Notes: a model not told the origin generated them from the letters alone. A DNA stretch of 64,000 nucleotides from an uncultured Rikenellaceae bacterium (GCA_910577285.1 CAJTLO010000005.1:104986-168985), one strand, 5' to 3'. Positions 38,215-47,030 are shown, counted from the first letter of the stretch. A program made the numbers and translations.

Positions 38215-39564
38215 ATGATGAATACGTTGAGATTGAAACTCTGTGTGGTTGTCGCGCTGCTCTTCGGCGGCAATCAGGCTTTTGGCCAGAATGTACAGCT
38301 CGGTCCGGAATGGGGAGAGAATGCGACGCAGGAGGAGCGTTTCGAGAATGCCAAGACGTTCAATTTCTATAAGGACGCCTATACGGTGCAGAATTACGAC
38401 AAGGCACTCTCCTACCTGCCCGAACTGCTCGCCAAATCGCCCCGCGGTGCACAGAACATCTATGTCTATGCCATCAACATCTACAAGAACAAGATACAGC
38501 GCTGCATGGACGTGAAGCAGCGCCGGGGATATGTGGATTCGCTCTTCACGCTGTATGATCTGCGTATTCAGTATTTCGGCGACAATGCCAAGTACGGTCG
38601 TCCCTACATCCTCGTACAGAAGGCCAAGGACTACCTTAACTTCATGCCCATGGACCGCGACGGCGTGCGGGAGGTCTTCGTCGAGGCGATCGAGGCGAAT
38701 GCCGCCGCACCGGATGTGGATTTCATCAACATCTACTTCAACGAACTGACGACGGACTATAAGAACGATCTGGTGGAAACGGACGATTACCTTCAGCAGT
38801 ACGAGTGGCTTTCGTCGCTGTTGGATACGGTGACCGCTCCCGAGGCCGCCGGTGCCAAGGAGACGTTCGACACGCTGTTCGTGTCGAGCAATGCCGCCGG
38901 TTGCGACAACATCGAGAAGATTTTCAAGACCCGCGTGGAGACCAACCCGACGGATGTGGCTACGCTGGGAAAAGCTTTCACCCTGCTTATGCGCAGCGAG
39001 TGCCACACGCCCTTCCTGACCGAAGTCGGCGAGATGTATTACCAGGCCGATCCGACGGCCGCTACCGCCAAACTGGTGGCTTCGGCTTTCGTGAAGGTGG
39101 GCGACAACGCCAAGGCGGTGAGCTTCCTGAAGGCCGCTTTCGATAAGGATACCGATCCGCAGAACAAGGCGACGCTCGCGGTGGAGATCGCAGCGACCGA
39201 GCTCGCGCTCAAGAACGCTTCCGCGGCCGCCAGCTATGCGAACCAGGCTCGCCAGCTCGATCCGTCGAACGGCTACGCCCATATCGTGCTGGCGCAGGCT
39301 TATGCCGAAGGGGCTGTCGCTTGCGAAGGTTTCGATCGTCAGACGGTGTATTGGCTCGCCTACGATGTGCTCGCTTCCGCCCGTTCGCTTTTTGACAGCG
39401 GTTCGCCCGAACAGCAGCAGATCGACCAGACGATGGCTCTTTTCCGCAGGTCGTTCCCCTCGAACGACGAGCTCTTCTTCCGCGGACTGACGAAGGCGGG
39501 CATGGCATACGACGTGAAGTGCGGCTGGATCAGCGGACGTACGACCGTCAAAATGTTGGAGTAA
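38215..39564 (+). CDS. Periplasmic TPR-repeat protein
   Basis: A 449-residue exported protein: signal peptide LKLCVVVALLFGGNQAFGQ, then helical repeats. TPR-like helix pairs are visible at about residues 50-80 (FYKDAYTVQNYDKALSYLPELL) and most clearly at 265-385 (ADPTAATAKLVASAFVKVGDNAKAVSFLKAAFDKD; AASYANQARQLDPSNGYAHIVLAQAYAEG). A scaffold for envelope assembly is inferred from position between an outer-membrane barrel gene and lptC. The second codon is also Met, so 38218 is an alternative start. An in-operon palindrome follows the stop. Confidence 0.82.
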   Translation: MMNTLRLKLCVVVALLFGGNQAFGQNVQLGPEWGENATQEERFENAKTFNFYKDAYTVQNYDKALSYLPELLAKSPRGAQNIYVYAINIYKNKIQRCMDVKQRRGYVDSLFTLYDLRIQYFGDNAKYGRPYILVQKAKDYLNFMPMDRDGVREVFVEAIEANAAAPDVDFINIYFNELTTDYKNDLVETDDYLQQYEWLSSLLDTVTAPEAAGAKETFDTLFVSSNAAGCDNIEKIFKTRVETNPTDVATLGKAFTLLMRSECHTPFLTEVGEMYYQADPTAATAKLVASAFVKVGDNAKAVSFLKAAFDKDTDPQNKATLAVEIAATELALKNASAAASYANQARQLDPSNGYAHIVLAQAYAEGAVACEGFDRQTVYWLAYDVLASARSLFDSGSPEQQQIDQTMALFRRSFPSNDELFFRGLTKAGMAYDVKCGWISGRTTVKMLE

Positions 39565-39581
39565 GGATAGCTGGAAACGAT

Positions 39582-39609
39582 TGCGGCGCCCCGCATGCGG
39601 GGCGCCGCA
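39582..39609. terminator. Perfect palindrome between the TPR gene and lptC
   Basis: TGCGGCGCCCCGCA (39582-39595) is directly followed by its exact reverse complement (39596-39609), 10 nt before the lptC ATG. There is no T tract, so it may be a leaky terminator or a translation-modulating hairpin inside the operon. Confidence 0.45.
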
Positions 39610-39618
39610 TACGCATAT

Positions 39619-40413
39619 ATGAACTTTTTTCGTAAGGCAGTAAGGTACGGAGGAGCATTTCTCATTGCGGGGAGTGCCGTCTTCCTGTTGTCCTGCAAGC
39701 AGGAGAAGAAGATGCGGGCGGTCAATCCCGAAACGCTCGTCACCATGCGCAGCGAGGACCTGAGCGTGACGGTGAGCAAGAACGGGTTGAAGTCCTACCA
39801 CTTCACCACACCGCTGATGCAGCAGTACGGCCTTGCCGCGGAACCCTATACCAAGTATCCGCAGGGAGTCTTCGTGGAGACGTTCCAGGACTCTACGGAG
39901 GTGGTCGAGTCCACCTTGCGTGCCAACGAGGCCATCAATTACGAAAAGCGTGACCTGTGGCTGGCCAACGGCGACGTCGTCGCATCGGGCTCGGGCAATA
40001 CCCTTTATACGGAACAGTTGTTCTGGGATGCCAAGACGGACCGGGTCTACTCCAATGTGCGGGTGAAGGTCGTCGACAAGGACGGCGAGCATTACGGAGA
40101 GGGTTTCGAATCGGACAAGGGTTTGAAGTCCTGGATGTTCCGTGAGTACGAAGGGACGATTGCGGTGGATACCGCGCCCAACGAGGAGCCTGTCGATGCG
40201 ACTGGGGAACCCCTCGGGCGGGAAGATGCACGGCGCGGAGAAGGTGCCGAGGGAGGTAGCGGAGCCCCGGATCGCCGGCAGGCGGTCGCCCCGGGGTGGA
40301 ACTCCGCTCAGGGAAACGGTACGTTGCGTGCGAAACCCGTGCTGAAAGAGGGGCAGCCGGGTGCGGAGGATGTCTTCCGGCCCCGGTCCGAGAAAGCAGA
40401 AGAGGCGGAATGA
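39619..40413 (+). CDS. lptC: LPS export ABC transporter periplasmic protein LptC
   Basis: Membrane-anchored bridge component of the Lpt lipopolysaccharide export machine. The N-terminus (FFRKAVRYGGAFLIAGSAVFLLSCK) ends in a lipobox-like LLSC, as in Bacteroidetes LptC. Residues about 55-185 form the OstA-like beta-jellyroll: VTVSKNGLKSYHFTTPLMQQY, YPQGVFVETF, LRANEAINYEKRDLWLANGDVVA, YTEQLFWDAKTDRVYSNV. The last 70-80 residues are a charged, Gly/Glu/Arg-rich tail without conserved features, so the 264 residues exceed the usual length. Its stop overlaps the next ATG (ATGA). Confidence 0.88.
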   Translation: MNFFRKAVRYGGAFLIAGSAVFLLSCKQEKKMRAVNPETLVTMRSEDLSVTVSKNGLKSYHFTTPLMQQYGLAAEPYTKYPQGVFVETFQDSTEVVESTLRANEAINYEKRDLWLANGDVVASGSGNTLYTEQLFWDAKTDRVYSNVRVKVVDKDGEHYGEGFESDKGLKSWMFREYEGTIAVDTAPNEEPVDATGEPLGREDARRGEGAEGGSGAPDRRQAVAPGWNSAQGNGTLRAKPVLKEGQPGAEDVFRPRSEKAEEAE

Positions 40414-41669
40414 TGGGATCGATCATTGTCATAGCGGTGGTGTCGTTGTTGCTGTCGGCGTTTTTTTCCGGCATGGAGATCGCCTTTACCAGCTCCAACA
40501 AACTCAAACTGGAGATAGACCGCAAGCAGGACGGCATGTTCGGCCGGATCGCCGATGTGTTCACCAACAACCCCGGGCAGTACATCACCACCATGCTGGT
40601 GGGCAACAACATCGTGTTGGTGCTCTATTCGCTCAACATGACGCTGATCATCCATGCGCTGGCCGACATGTGGGGCGTTCCCTTCGGAACGGGGACGGGC
40701 GCCGTGCTGCTCGAATCGCTCATCTCCACCGTAATCATCATCTTTATCGGGGAGTTCACGCCCAAGGCCCTGGTCAAGTTGCGGCCCAACGTCTACCTGA
40801 AGGCGTTTGCCGTTCCGCTCTATTTCTTTTATGTCCTTCTTTACCCGATCGCCCGGTTCGCGACGTGGCTTTCGTTCGGTCTGCTCCGTCTGTTCGGAGT
40901 GCGGGTGAAGGACAGCGACGGGATCAGGAGTTTCGAGAAAGTCGATCTGGAAAATCTCCTGGAGGAGAATACCGAGGCTCAGTCCGAACAGGAGAACGAG
41001 ATCAGGATCTTTCAGAAAGCCCTCGATTTCTCGGACCTGCTCGTGCGCGACTGCATGGTTCCGCGCGTGGATGTGGAGGCCGTGGAGGCGGACAGCACCG
41101 TGGACGAGCTGTGCGAACGTTTCATCGAGAGCCAGTACTCCCGCATTTTCGTGTGGGAGGGGTCGATCGACAACATCATCGGCTATGTCAACATCAAGAG
41201 CATGTTCCGTCATCCGGCCACGCTTCGGGATATCATGATCGCGGTGCGTTATGTGCCCGAAACGATGCCGGCGGAGCGGTTGCTGGAGGAGTTCACCAAG
41301 GACAGAATCTCGGTGGCTGTGGTGATCGACGAGTTCGGCGGTACGGCGGGCATCATCTCCCTGGAAGATGTGCTGGAAGAGATCTTCGGCGAGATCGACG
41401 ACGAGCACGATACGTCGGATATGGTGGAGAAGCAGGTGGCCGAGAACGAATACGTATTTTCGAGCCGGTTGGAGGTGAAGTACCTCAACGAACGCTACGG
41501 GCTCGGTATCGAGGAGTCCGACGAATATGAGACGCTGGCCGGATACATCATCTCCAACGAAAACGGTATTCCGCCCGCGGGAGCGGAGATCACCGTCGAC
41601 AACAAGATGATACGGATTCTCAAGTCCTCCTCTTCGCGGATAGAGCTGGTGAAGGTGAAGTTGTTGTAG
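40410..41669 (+). CDS. CNNM/CBS-domain membrane protein (CorC/HlyC-type)
   Basis: About 419 residues. The N-terminal CNNM (DUF21) domain has three to four hydrophobic segments (MGSIIVIAVVSLLLSAFFSG; STVIIIFIGEFTPKALVKL). A CBS pair follows (about 205-325, RDCMVPRVDVEAVEAD and SVAVVIDEFGGTAGIISLEDVLEEIFGEI), and the C-terminal CorC_HlyC domain (about 340-419). The family is linked to Mg/Co efflux, and the gliding protein GldE belongs to it; which applies here is unknown. It starts at the ATG overlapping the lptC stop (40410), which indicates translational coupling. Confidence 0.9.
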   Translation: MMGSIIVIAVVSLLLSAFFSGMEIAFTSSNKLKLEIDRKQDGMFGRIADVFTNNPGQYITTMLVGNNIVLVLYSLNMTLIIHALADMWGVPFGTGTGAVLLESLISTVIIIFIGEFTPKALVKLRPNVYLKAFAVPLYFFYVLLYPIARFATWLSFGLLRLFGVRVKDSDGIRSFEKVDLENLLEENTEAQSEQENEIRIFQKALDFSDLLVRDCMVPRVDVEAVEADSTVDELCERFIESQYSRIFVWEGSIDNIIGYVNIKSMFRHPATLRDIMIAVRYVPETMPAERLLEEFTKDRISVAVVIDEFGGTAGIISLEDVLEEIFGEIDDEHDTSDMVEKQVAENEYVFSSRLEVKYLNERYGLGIEESDEYETLAGYIISNENGIPPAGAEITVDNKMIRILKSSSSRIELVKVKLL

Positions 41670-41751
41670 GGCGGAACCGGATGTGTCCGTACCGCGGGCC
41701 GGCGCTGCCTGAAAAATTCGTTGCCGGGCGGCGTGGTACCGGGAAAATTAT

Positions 41752-41759
41752 TATCTTTG
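41752..41759 (+). promoter_or_regulatory. ppiD -7 element
   Basis: TATCTTTG is an exact match 140 nt upstream of the ppiD ATG, predicting a leader of roughly 130 nt and an internal start for the last gene of the cluster. Confidence 0.45.
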
Positions 41760-41899
41760 AAACCGTTTTGCCCCGAAAGCGCAGGGAACGGTTTTGTGCG
41801 AGGGGCGGAGCATGCCGCAGAGGCCCTTGTCCGGCGTCCGGTAGCGGACGGGGCGGGAGAGCGGCGGAACGATGACAATATCGAATTAAAAAATAGAGT

Positions 41900-43960
41900 A
41901 TGGCAAGTCTTAACACTTTAAGGACCAGAGGAGGCGTGATAGTGACCATCGTGATTTTCGTGGCGCTGCTCGCATTCCTTATCGGCGACGTATTCACTTC
42001 GGGCAGCAGCCTGATGAATTCCCGTAAGATGCGCGTGGGCGAGATCAACGGCAAGAACATCGGGTATGTCGAATTTCTGAACGAGGCCGACTACCTGGGT
42101 TCCGTCTACAAGATGATGTGGGGCCGCGAAGCGTTCACTCCGCAGGAGCAGGAGACGGTATACAATCTTGCATGGGAGCAGCTTATCATGGACAACTCGC
42201 TCAAACCCGGATTCGACAAGATGGGGATGACGGTGTCGGAAGCGGAGCAGGTCGATATGCTCGACGGCGTTTACCTCTCGCCGGTGGTGACCTCCACCTT
42301 CGTCAATCCTTCGACGGGACTGTTCGACCCGCAGTTCATGAAATCGTTCATGAGCAACGTCACCGGCAGCGACGGTTCGTATGCCATTTGGTCTTTCCTG
42401 CGCAACCAGATGCAGCAGGAGCGCGTGATGAGCAAGTACCTCGCGTTGGTGGAGGGCGGTTTCTATGCCAATGCCCTTGAGGTGGCGCACGGTGTGAGGG
42501 TCTCCAACCAGACCTATGCGGCCGAGGTGATCGGCAAGGATTACTATACGGTGCCCGACTCGCTGGTGCGTGTTACGCAGGCCGATGCCAAGAAGTATTA
42601 CAGCGACCACAAGGAGGCGTACAAGCAGGAGGCTTCGCGCCATATCGAATACGTGGTATTCGACGTGATGCCTTCCGAGGAGGATTATGCGGATGCGAAG
42701 AGCGTGGTGGACGACATCGCCGCCGAATTTGCCGCCAGCGATGCCCCCATGCAGTATGCGACGCTGAACTCCCAGACCAAGCCCGATGCCAATTACTACG
42801 GCGAGGGAGAGCTCTCGGCGGAACTTGCAGCCCTTGCTTTCGCCGATAACGGCGTGCGGATAAGCGGTCCCACCCTGAGCGGCGATGAATATACCGTGTC
42901 GCGCGTGGCGAGCGTGCGCATGATGCCCGATACCCTCGGTGCCAAACATATCCTGTTGCAGAAGGGGCAGGAGAAGCTCGCCGACAGCCTGGCTGCCGCG
43001 GTGCGTGCCGGTGCCGATTTCGCAACGCTGGCGCTGGACAACTCCCTCGACAGGTCGGTGTTCCAGAACTCGGGCGACTTGGGGCGGTTTACCCCCGCAC
43101 AGGTGCCGACCGAATTTACCGATGCCGCCCTTGCCGCCGGTGTGGGCGAGGTGTATGTCGTGGAGAGCCCCGTGGGATTGCAGGTGGTGCAGCTTACTTA
43201 CAAGAGCCGCCCCGTGCGGAAAGCCCAGATCGCTACCGTCACCTATAAGGTGGACCCGAGTGCCGCGACCATCCAGGCTGCCTACCAGAAAGCCAGCAAT
43301 TTCGTGACTGCCGCAGGCACTACGACCGAAGGTTTCAATCAGGCGGTAAGCGATGCCGCGCTTTCGAAAAGGACGGTCCGCATCCGTCATACCGATCGGA
43401 CGATCAGCGGTTTGGAGAACTCCAAGGAGATCGTACGTTGGGCGTTCAACGGCAAGGCGGGCGACGTTTCGCAGATCATGGATATCGACGGCGATTACTA
43501 TGTGGCCGCCCTGGTGGAGGTGAAAGAGAAGGGATACACGCCTTTCGCGCAGGTTTCCGATCAGATCACCAGGATGTTGGTCAACAGGGAAAAGGCCCGC
43601 GTGATCGAGCAGCAGATGACGGGTGCCACGCTCGAAGAGGCAGCCGGTGCGGCGGGTGTCGAGATCGAGGCGGTCGGCGACATCAAATGGAGCGCCTTCT
43701 ACCTTCCTGAAATCGGCGTGGAGCCGCAGTTGATCGGCGCGGTTTCGGCAGTGCCCTCCGGCGAGCTGTCGCTGTCGGTAGAGGGGGTAAGCGGCGTGTA
43801 CCGTTTCGTCGTGACCGACGTACAGACCTCCGGCGATGCGACGGATGAGAGCGAACGGGTGCGCCTCACGACCAACGCGCTGAACTATGTCGGCGAACGG
43901 ACGATGCAGGCATTGACCGAGGAGAGCGACGTGACCGATATGCGGGTGAGGTTCTTTTAG
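41900..43960 (+). CDS. ppiD: Periplasmic peptidyl-prolyl isomerase, PpiD-like
   Basis: Inner-membrane-anchored periplasmic foldase of 686 residues. One N-terminal TM segment (GGVIVTIVIFVALLAFLIGDVF) is preceded by a short cytoplasmic stretch. A SurA/PpiD-type N-terminal chaperone domain follows (about 25-225), then a parvulin domain (about 335-435) with LGAKHILLQKGQEKLADSLAA, GADFATLALDNSLD, GDLGRFTPAQVPTEF and SPVGLQVVQL. The C-terminal part (about 440-686) is a second, more divergent rotamase-like and helper region. The role is outer-membrane protein folding near the Sec exit, consistent with the barrel and Lpt genes upstream. Confidence 0.92.
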   Translation: MASLNTLRTRGGVIVTIVIFVALLAFLIGDVFTSGSSLMNSRKMRVGEINGKNIGYVEFLNEADYLGSVYKMMWGREAFTPQEQETVYNLAWEQLIMDNSLKPGFDKMGMTVSEAEQVDMLDGVYLSPVVTSTFVNPSTGLFDPQFMKSFMSNVTGSDGSYAIWSFLRNQMQQERVMSKYLALVEGGFYANALEVAHGVRVSNQTYAAEVIGKDYYTVPDSLVRVTQADAKKYYSDHKEAYKQEASRHIEYVVFDVMPSEEDYADAKSVVDDIAAEFAASDAPMQYATLNSQTKPDANYYGEGELSAELAALAFADNGVRISGPTLSGDEYTVSRVASVRMMPDTLGAKHILLQKGQEKLADSLAAAVRAGADFATLALDNSLDRSVFQNSGDLGRFTPAQVPTEFTDAALAAGVGEVYVVESPVGLQVVQLTYKSRPVRKAQIATVTYKVDPSAATIQAAYQKASNFVTAAGTTTEGFNQAVSDAALSKRTVRIRHTDRTISGLENSKEIVRWAFNGKAGDVSQIMDIDGDYYVAALVEVKEKGYTPFAQVSDQITRMLVNREKARVIEQQMTGATLEEAAGAAGVEIEAVGDIKWSAFYLPEIGVEPQLIGAVSAVPSGELSLSVEGVSGVYRFVVTDVQTSGDATDESERVRLTTNALNYVGERTMQALTEESDVTDMRVRFF

Positions 43961-44002
43961 GTTGCCGGTATTGGAATAATTACGATAACAGATAGATTCT
44001 AC

Positions 44003-44040
44003 ACCGTAAGGCCGCCTTTTCCCGGGCGGCTTTCGGTTTA
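44003..44040 (+). terminator. ppiD terminator
   Basis: GCCGCC pairs with GGCGGC inside an outer ACCG/CGGT helix. The sequence after it is TTTAAAAA. It lies between ppiD and yqeY. Confidence 0.55.
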
Positions 44041-44053
44041 AAAACGAGGAGTT

Positions 44054-44506
44054 ATGGAGATGACATTGGAACAGCGTATCAACGAGGATATCAAGCAGGC
44101 GATGCTTGCGAAACAGGCGGAGCGGCTCACCGCACTGAGGGCAGTGAAAGCGGCCCTGCTGTTGGAGAAGACCTCCGGTGCGGCACACGAACTGACGGAT
44201 GCCGACGTGGTCAGGATCATGCAGAAACTCGTCAAGCAGCGCCGGGAGTCGGCGGAGGTGTATACCGCTGCCAGCCGTGCCGAACTTGCGTCGAATGAGC
44301 TCGCCGAGGCGGGTTTCATCGAGGAGTATTTGCCTAAGCAGCTTTCGGAAGAGGAGCTGGAGTCGGCGTTGCGCGAGATCATCGCCCAGACGGGGGCTTC
44401 ATCGCCCGCCGATATGGGCAAGGTGATGGGCGTGGCGACGAAGAAGCTGGCCGGTCTTGCGGACGGACGGGCGATATCCGCGACCGTCAAACGCCTGTTG
44501 AACTGA
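44054..44506 (+). CDS. GatB/YqeY domain protein
   Basis: A 150-residue soluble protein of the YqeY family, related to the tail domain of GatB that contacts tRNA; no firm biochemical role is known. Features are LEQRINEDIKQAMLAKQAERLTALRAVKAALL at the start, RIMQKLVKQRRESAEVYTAASRAELASNELAEAGFIEEYLPKQL in the middle (split here for length in the family consensus), and DMGKVMGVATKKLAGLADGRAISATVKRLL at the end. Length is typical. It sits alone between ppiD and a structured gene-free region. Confidence 0.93.
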   Translation: MEMTLEQRINEDIKQAMLAKQAERLTALRAVKAALLLEKTSGAAHELTDADVVRIMQKLVKQRRESAEVYTAASRAELASNELAEAGFIEEYLPKQLSEEELESALREIIAQTGASSPADMGKVMGVATKKLAGLADGRAISATVKRLLN

Positions 44507-44692
44507 AAACCGTGAAGTCCGGTCTTGTCGGCGGAAGCGTCGACGAGGGCGGTGTGCGGTTTCGGTCCTTTCCTGGCGGGTGTCGTGGCTTCCTTCAGCT
44601 TCGGGCGGCGGACTTCCTGCGTCGGGGGGCGAGGGATGCCTGCTGGCGTCGCAATGGAAACGGAGGGCCGGGAAAAGAGAAACCAAGGGGCG

Positions 44693-44879
44693 TATATTTA
44701 ATAGAAACAGAGGAAACGGCTGGAAGGGGGCGTGGAATAGCGAGATACGCAATATCCTCGGAGTGCGTCGTCGACAATGCAATGTCGGATTGGCAGTCGC
44801 TCCGGAAAAGTCCGCAGGCCGCTGCAAGGTCGATAGGATTGCGGAGGGCGGAATCGAAAGATTTACGCCCTTTGTTTTT
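44693..44879 (+). ncRNA. Candidate structured RNA with terminator
   Basis: No known family was recognised. A near -7 element TATATTTA (44693-44700) is followed by hairpin-forming sequence (for example CGACA..TGTCG near 44772-44787) and an intrinsic terminator at 44846-44879: GGGCG/CGCCC plus AATC/GATT closed by a GAAA loop, then TTTGTTTTTC. The predicted RNA is about 170 nt. It could instead be the 3' untranslated region of yqeY. Confidence 0.3.
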
Positions 44880-44895
44880 CATGGCGCCGTATAGA

Positions 44896-45000
44896 TGCCT
44901 GCATCGGGGAGTCGGATTGCAGAATCGCACTCCAAAATTGCTTTGTTCCCCTTGTACGATGAGTCGTGGTGCCTTTCGGGAGTCGGCTCGCCTCCCGGTT
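44896..45000. other. Second strongly structured gene-free block
   Basis: GGAGT/ACTCC with inner GGATT-GCAG-AATC (about 44908-44933) sits inside a GGGGA...TTCCCC pair, and CGGGAG/CTCCCG lies at about 44968-44997. Open frames on both strands here overlap and none is convincing. Confidence 0.35.
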
Positions 45001-45020
45001 GAAAAGTACTCGAAAATAAA

Positions 45021-45055
45021 GCAGACCGCCCGTAAAACGGGCGGTCTGCTTTTTT
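45021..45055. terminator. Terminator of the DUF2461 gene
   Basis: A 13-bp perfect stem (GCAGACCGCCCGT, 45021-45033, with 45037-45049) around AAA. TTTTTT follows on the plus side and TTTATTTTC on the minus side, so it is bidirectional. It lies 144 bp past the DUF2461 stop. Confidence 0.8.
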
Positions 45056-45198
45056 CGTTCCGGACGCAGGGTAGGAAAACATCCGGACGCAGGGTGAGGC
45101 AAATGCCGGGGCACCGCGCTCCCGGTCCGTGGCGGTCCCGTGCAGGAGGGCGTGCCGATACTTCGCCGGGTACCTCCGGAGGGCGTCTTGCCGGGGGA

Positions 45199-45888
45199 TC
45201 ACATCGCTTCGAGGGCGAAATCCACCGCTTTGTTGAGCTGCCGGTTGAACGGGGCGGTCAGGGCGAAGCGTTCCACCGCCTCCTCCAGCAGGGCGGGTGC
45301 GTGCAACGCCTTTTCGCTCAGGGGCATCTCCAGACAGAAGTCTTTCAGACGGAGGTATTCGGCATAGGGGGTGTCGGCCGGAAAGCCGACCGGTAGCCGT
45401 TTGAGGCTGTTCGTCCGGGCGAGCGTGAACCCTTTGGCCGCTTCGATGTTGCGGACAAACGTTTCGCCGTTGAACAGAATCTCTTCCCGCACGCTCTTGA
45501 GAATGGCCGGAGCAGGCATGTAGAGTCCGGTGATGAGCATGCAGCCGCCCTCGGGGGCGTCGTTCGTTGCAGGGTGTTCCGGTTCGATGTGGAGGTAGTA
45601 GCCGGAATGGCCCGACTTCTTTCCGCCGGGAGATACGAAGATGCCGATGTGGGTCTTGTAGGGGCGTTTGTCGGAGCTGAAACGGGTGTCGCGGTAGATG
45701 CGGTAGGTGCACTCCTTCGGGGTGAGTCCTCCGACGGAAGGGTCGAACGAGGCGATGCCCGCGATCAGCCTTTCGGTGAAGGCCTCCGTTTCGGCCTTCA
45801 CCCGAAGGTATTCCTCTTTGTGTGCTTCGAACCACTCCCGGGTGTTGTGTTCCTGCAGACCTCGCAGGAAAGCGATCGCTTTTTCCAT
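45199..45888 (-). CDS. DUF2461 family protein
   Basis: A 229-residue cytosolic protein of the DUF2461 family, function unknown. Typical features: the N-terminal FLRGLQEHNTREWFEAHKEEYLRVK, then TYRIYRDTRFSSDKRPYKTHIGIFVSPGGKKSGHSGYYLHIEP, the most conserved block, and MLITGLYMPAPAILKSVREEI. Length matches the family. A -7-like CATCTTTG (45911-45918, minus strand) lies about 25 nt upstream. It is divergent from ftsY. Confidence 0.9.
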   Translation of the reverse strand: MEKAIAFLRGLQEHNTREWFEAHKEEYLRVKAETEAFTERLIAGIASFDPSVGGLTPKECTYRIYRDTRFSSDKRPYKTHIGIFVSPGGKKSGHSGYYLHIEPEHPATNDAPEGGCMLITGLYMPAPAILKSVREEILFNGETFVRNIEAAKGFTLARTNSLKRLPVGFPADTPYAEYLRLKDFCLEMPLSEKALHAPALLEEAVERFALTAPFNRQLNKAVDFALEAM

Positions 45889-45910
45889 GGCGTCTTGTTT
45901 TTGACAGATG

Positions 45911-45918
45911 CAAAGATG
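45911..45918 (-). promoter_or_regulatory. Possible DUF2461 gene -7 element
   Basis: CATCTTTG on the minus strand differs from TAnnTTTG at one position and lies 22 nt before the ATG. Confidence 0.3.
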
Positions 45919-45984
45919 TCGAAAAATTCCTTATGAAAGAATAAGGAAGACGGACCGGGCGGGATGTTTTCGGCGCGGCAAAGA

Positions 45985-46016
45985 ATTGAAACTTCATGGC
46001 ATTCTTCGTACCTTTG
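45985..46016 (+). promoter_or_regulatory. ftsY promoter
   Basis: ATTG (45985-45988), 20 nt, then TACCTTTG (46009-46016), an exact -7 match, with the ATG 27 nt further on. Confidence 0.5.
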
Positions 46017-46043
46017 CTGGCGATAATGTAAATTACAGCGGAG

Positions 46044-47030
46044 ATGGCACTGTTTAACATATTCAAGAAAAAGAGGGAGGAGGCCGGACCCGAAGAGCAG
46101 GCTTCCCGGCAGCAGGAGATCAACGAGGGACTGAAGAGGACCAAGGAGGGGATTTTCGGCAAACTCGCCCGGGCCGTGGCCGGCCGGTCGCAGGTGGACG
46201 AGGCGATGCTCGACGATCTGGAAGAGGTGCTCGTCACCTCCGACGTGGGGGTCGAAACCACCGTGAAGATCATCCGCAACATCGAAGCCCGCGTAGCCCG
46301 CGACAAATATATGAACGCCGGCGAGCTCCGCTCGATCCTGCGCGAGGAGATCAGCGCCCTGTTGCAGGAGAGCGACAGCAGCCGCGAAAGTTTCGGACTG
46401 GATGTGAAGGAGGGCACCCCCTATGTGGTGATGGTGGTGGGCGTGAACGGCGTGGGCAAGACGACAACCATCGGTAAGCTGGCCGCCCAACTTGTCCGGG
46501 CCGGCAAGAAGGTCTATATCGGTGCGGCGGATACGTTCCGGGCGGCGGCCATCGACCAGTTGCAGGTGTGGGCCGACCGGGCGGGGGCTACGATGATCAA
46601 GCAGGAGATGGGAGCCGATCCCGCATCGGTCGCTTTCGATACGCTCAAGTCGGCCGTAGCCAACGATGCGGACGTCGTGCTGATCGATACCGCGGGTCGA
46701 CTGCACAACAAGGTGGGGCTGATGAATGAGCTGACGAAGATACGCAATGTGATGGGCAAGGTGATTCCCGATGCTCCGCACGAGGTGATGCTCGTGCTGG
46801 ACGGCAGTACGGGGCAGAACGCTTTCGAGCAGGCGCGTCAGTTCACCGACGCCACGCAGGTCACCTCGCTGGCCGTGACCAAACTCGACGGTACGGCCAA
46901 GGGAGGCGTCATCATCGGCATCAGCGACCGGTTCCGGATACCGGTGCGCTACATCGGCATCGGCGAGGGAATCGATCAGTTGAAAATCTTCGACCGGAAG
47001 GAGTTCGTGGACGCCCTGTTCGGGGAGTAG
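46044..47030 (+). CDS. ftsY: Signal recognition particle receptor FtsY
   Basis: SRP receptor GTPase for co-translational membrane targeting. The 328 residues lack the long acidic A domain of E. coli FtsY but keep a short charged N-terminus. The N domain covers about 25-115. G1 is VNGVGKTTTIGK (Lys139), followed by the SRP-specific AADTFRAAAIDQL, G3 DTAGRLHNK, G4 TKLDGTAKGG, and the C-terminal YIGIGEGIDQLKIFDRKEFVDALFG typical of FtsY. rimO follows 106 bp downstream. Confidence 0.97.
   Translation: MALFNIFKKKREEAGPEEQASRQQEINEGLKRTKEGIFGKLARAVAGRSQVDEAMLDDLEEVLVTSDVGVETTVKIIRNIEARVARDKYMNAGELRSILREEISALLQESDSSRESFGLDVKEGTPYVVMVVGVNGVGKTTTIGKLAAQLVRAGKKVYIGAADTFRAAAIDQLQVWADRAGATMIKQEMGADPASVAFDTLKSAVANDADVVLIDTAGRLHNKVGLMNELTKIRNVMGKVIPDAPHEVMLVLDGSTGQNAFEQARQFTDATQVTSLAVTKLDGTAKGGVIIGISDRFRIPVRYIGIGEGIDQLKIFDRKEFVDALFGE

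Noticed and set aside
44512..45396. Long overlapping open frames on both strands between yqeY and the DUF2461 gene
   Set aside because: They run through a clear terminator hairpin and into the antisense of the DUF2461 gene; the composition is not protein-like.
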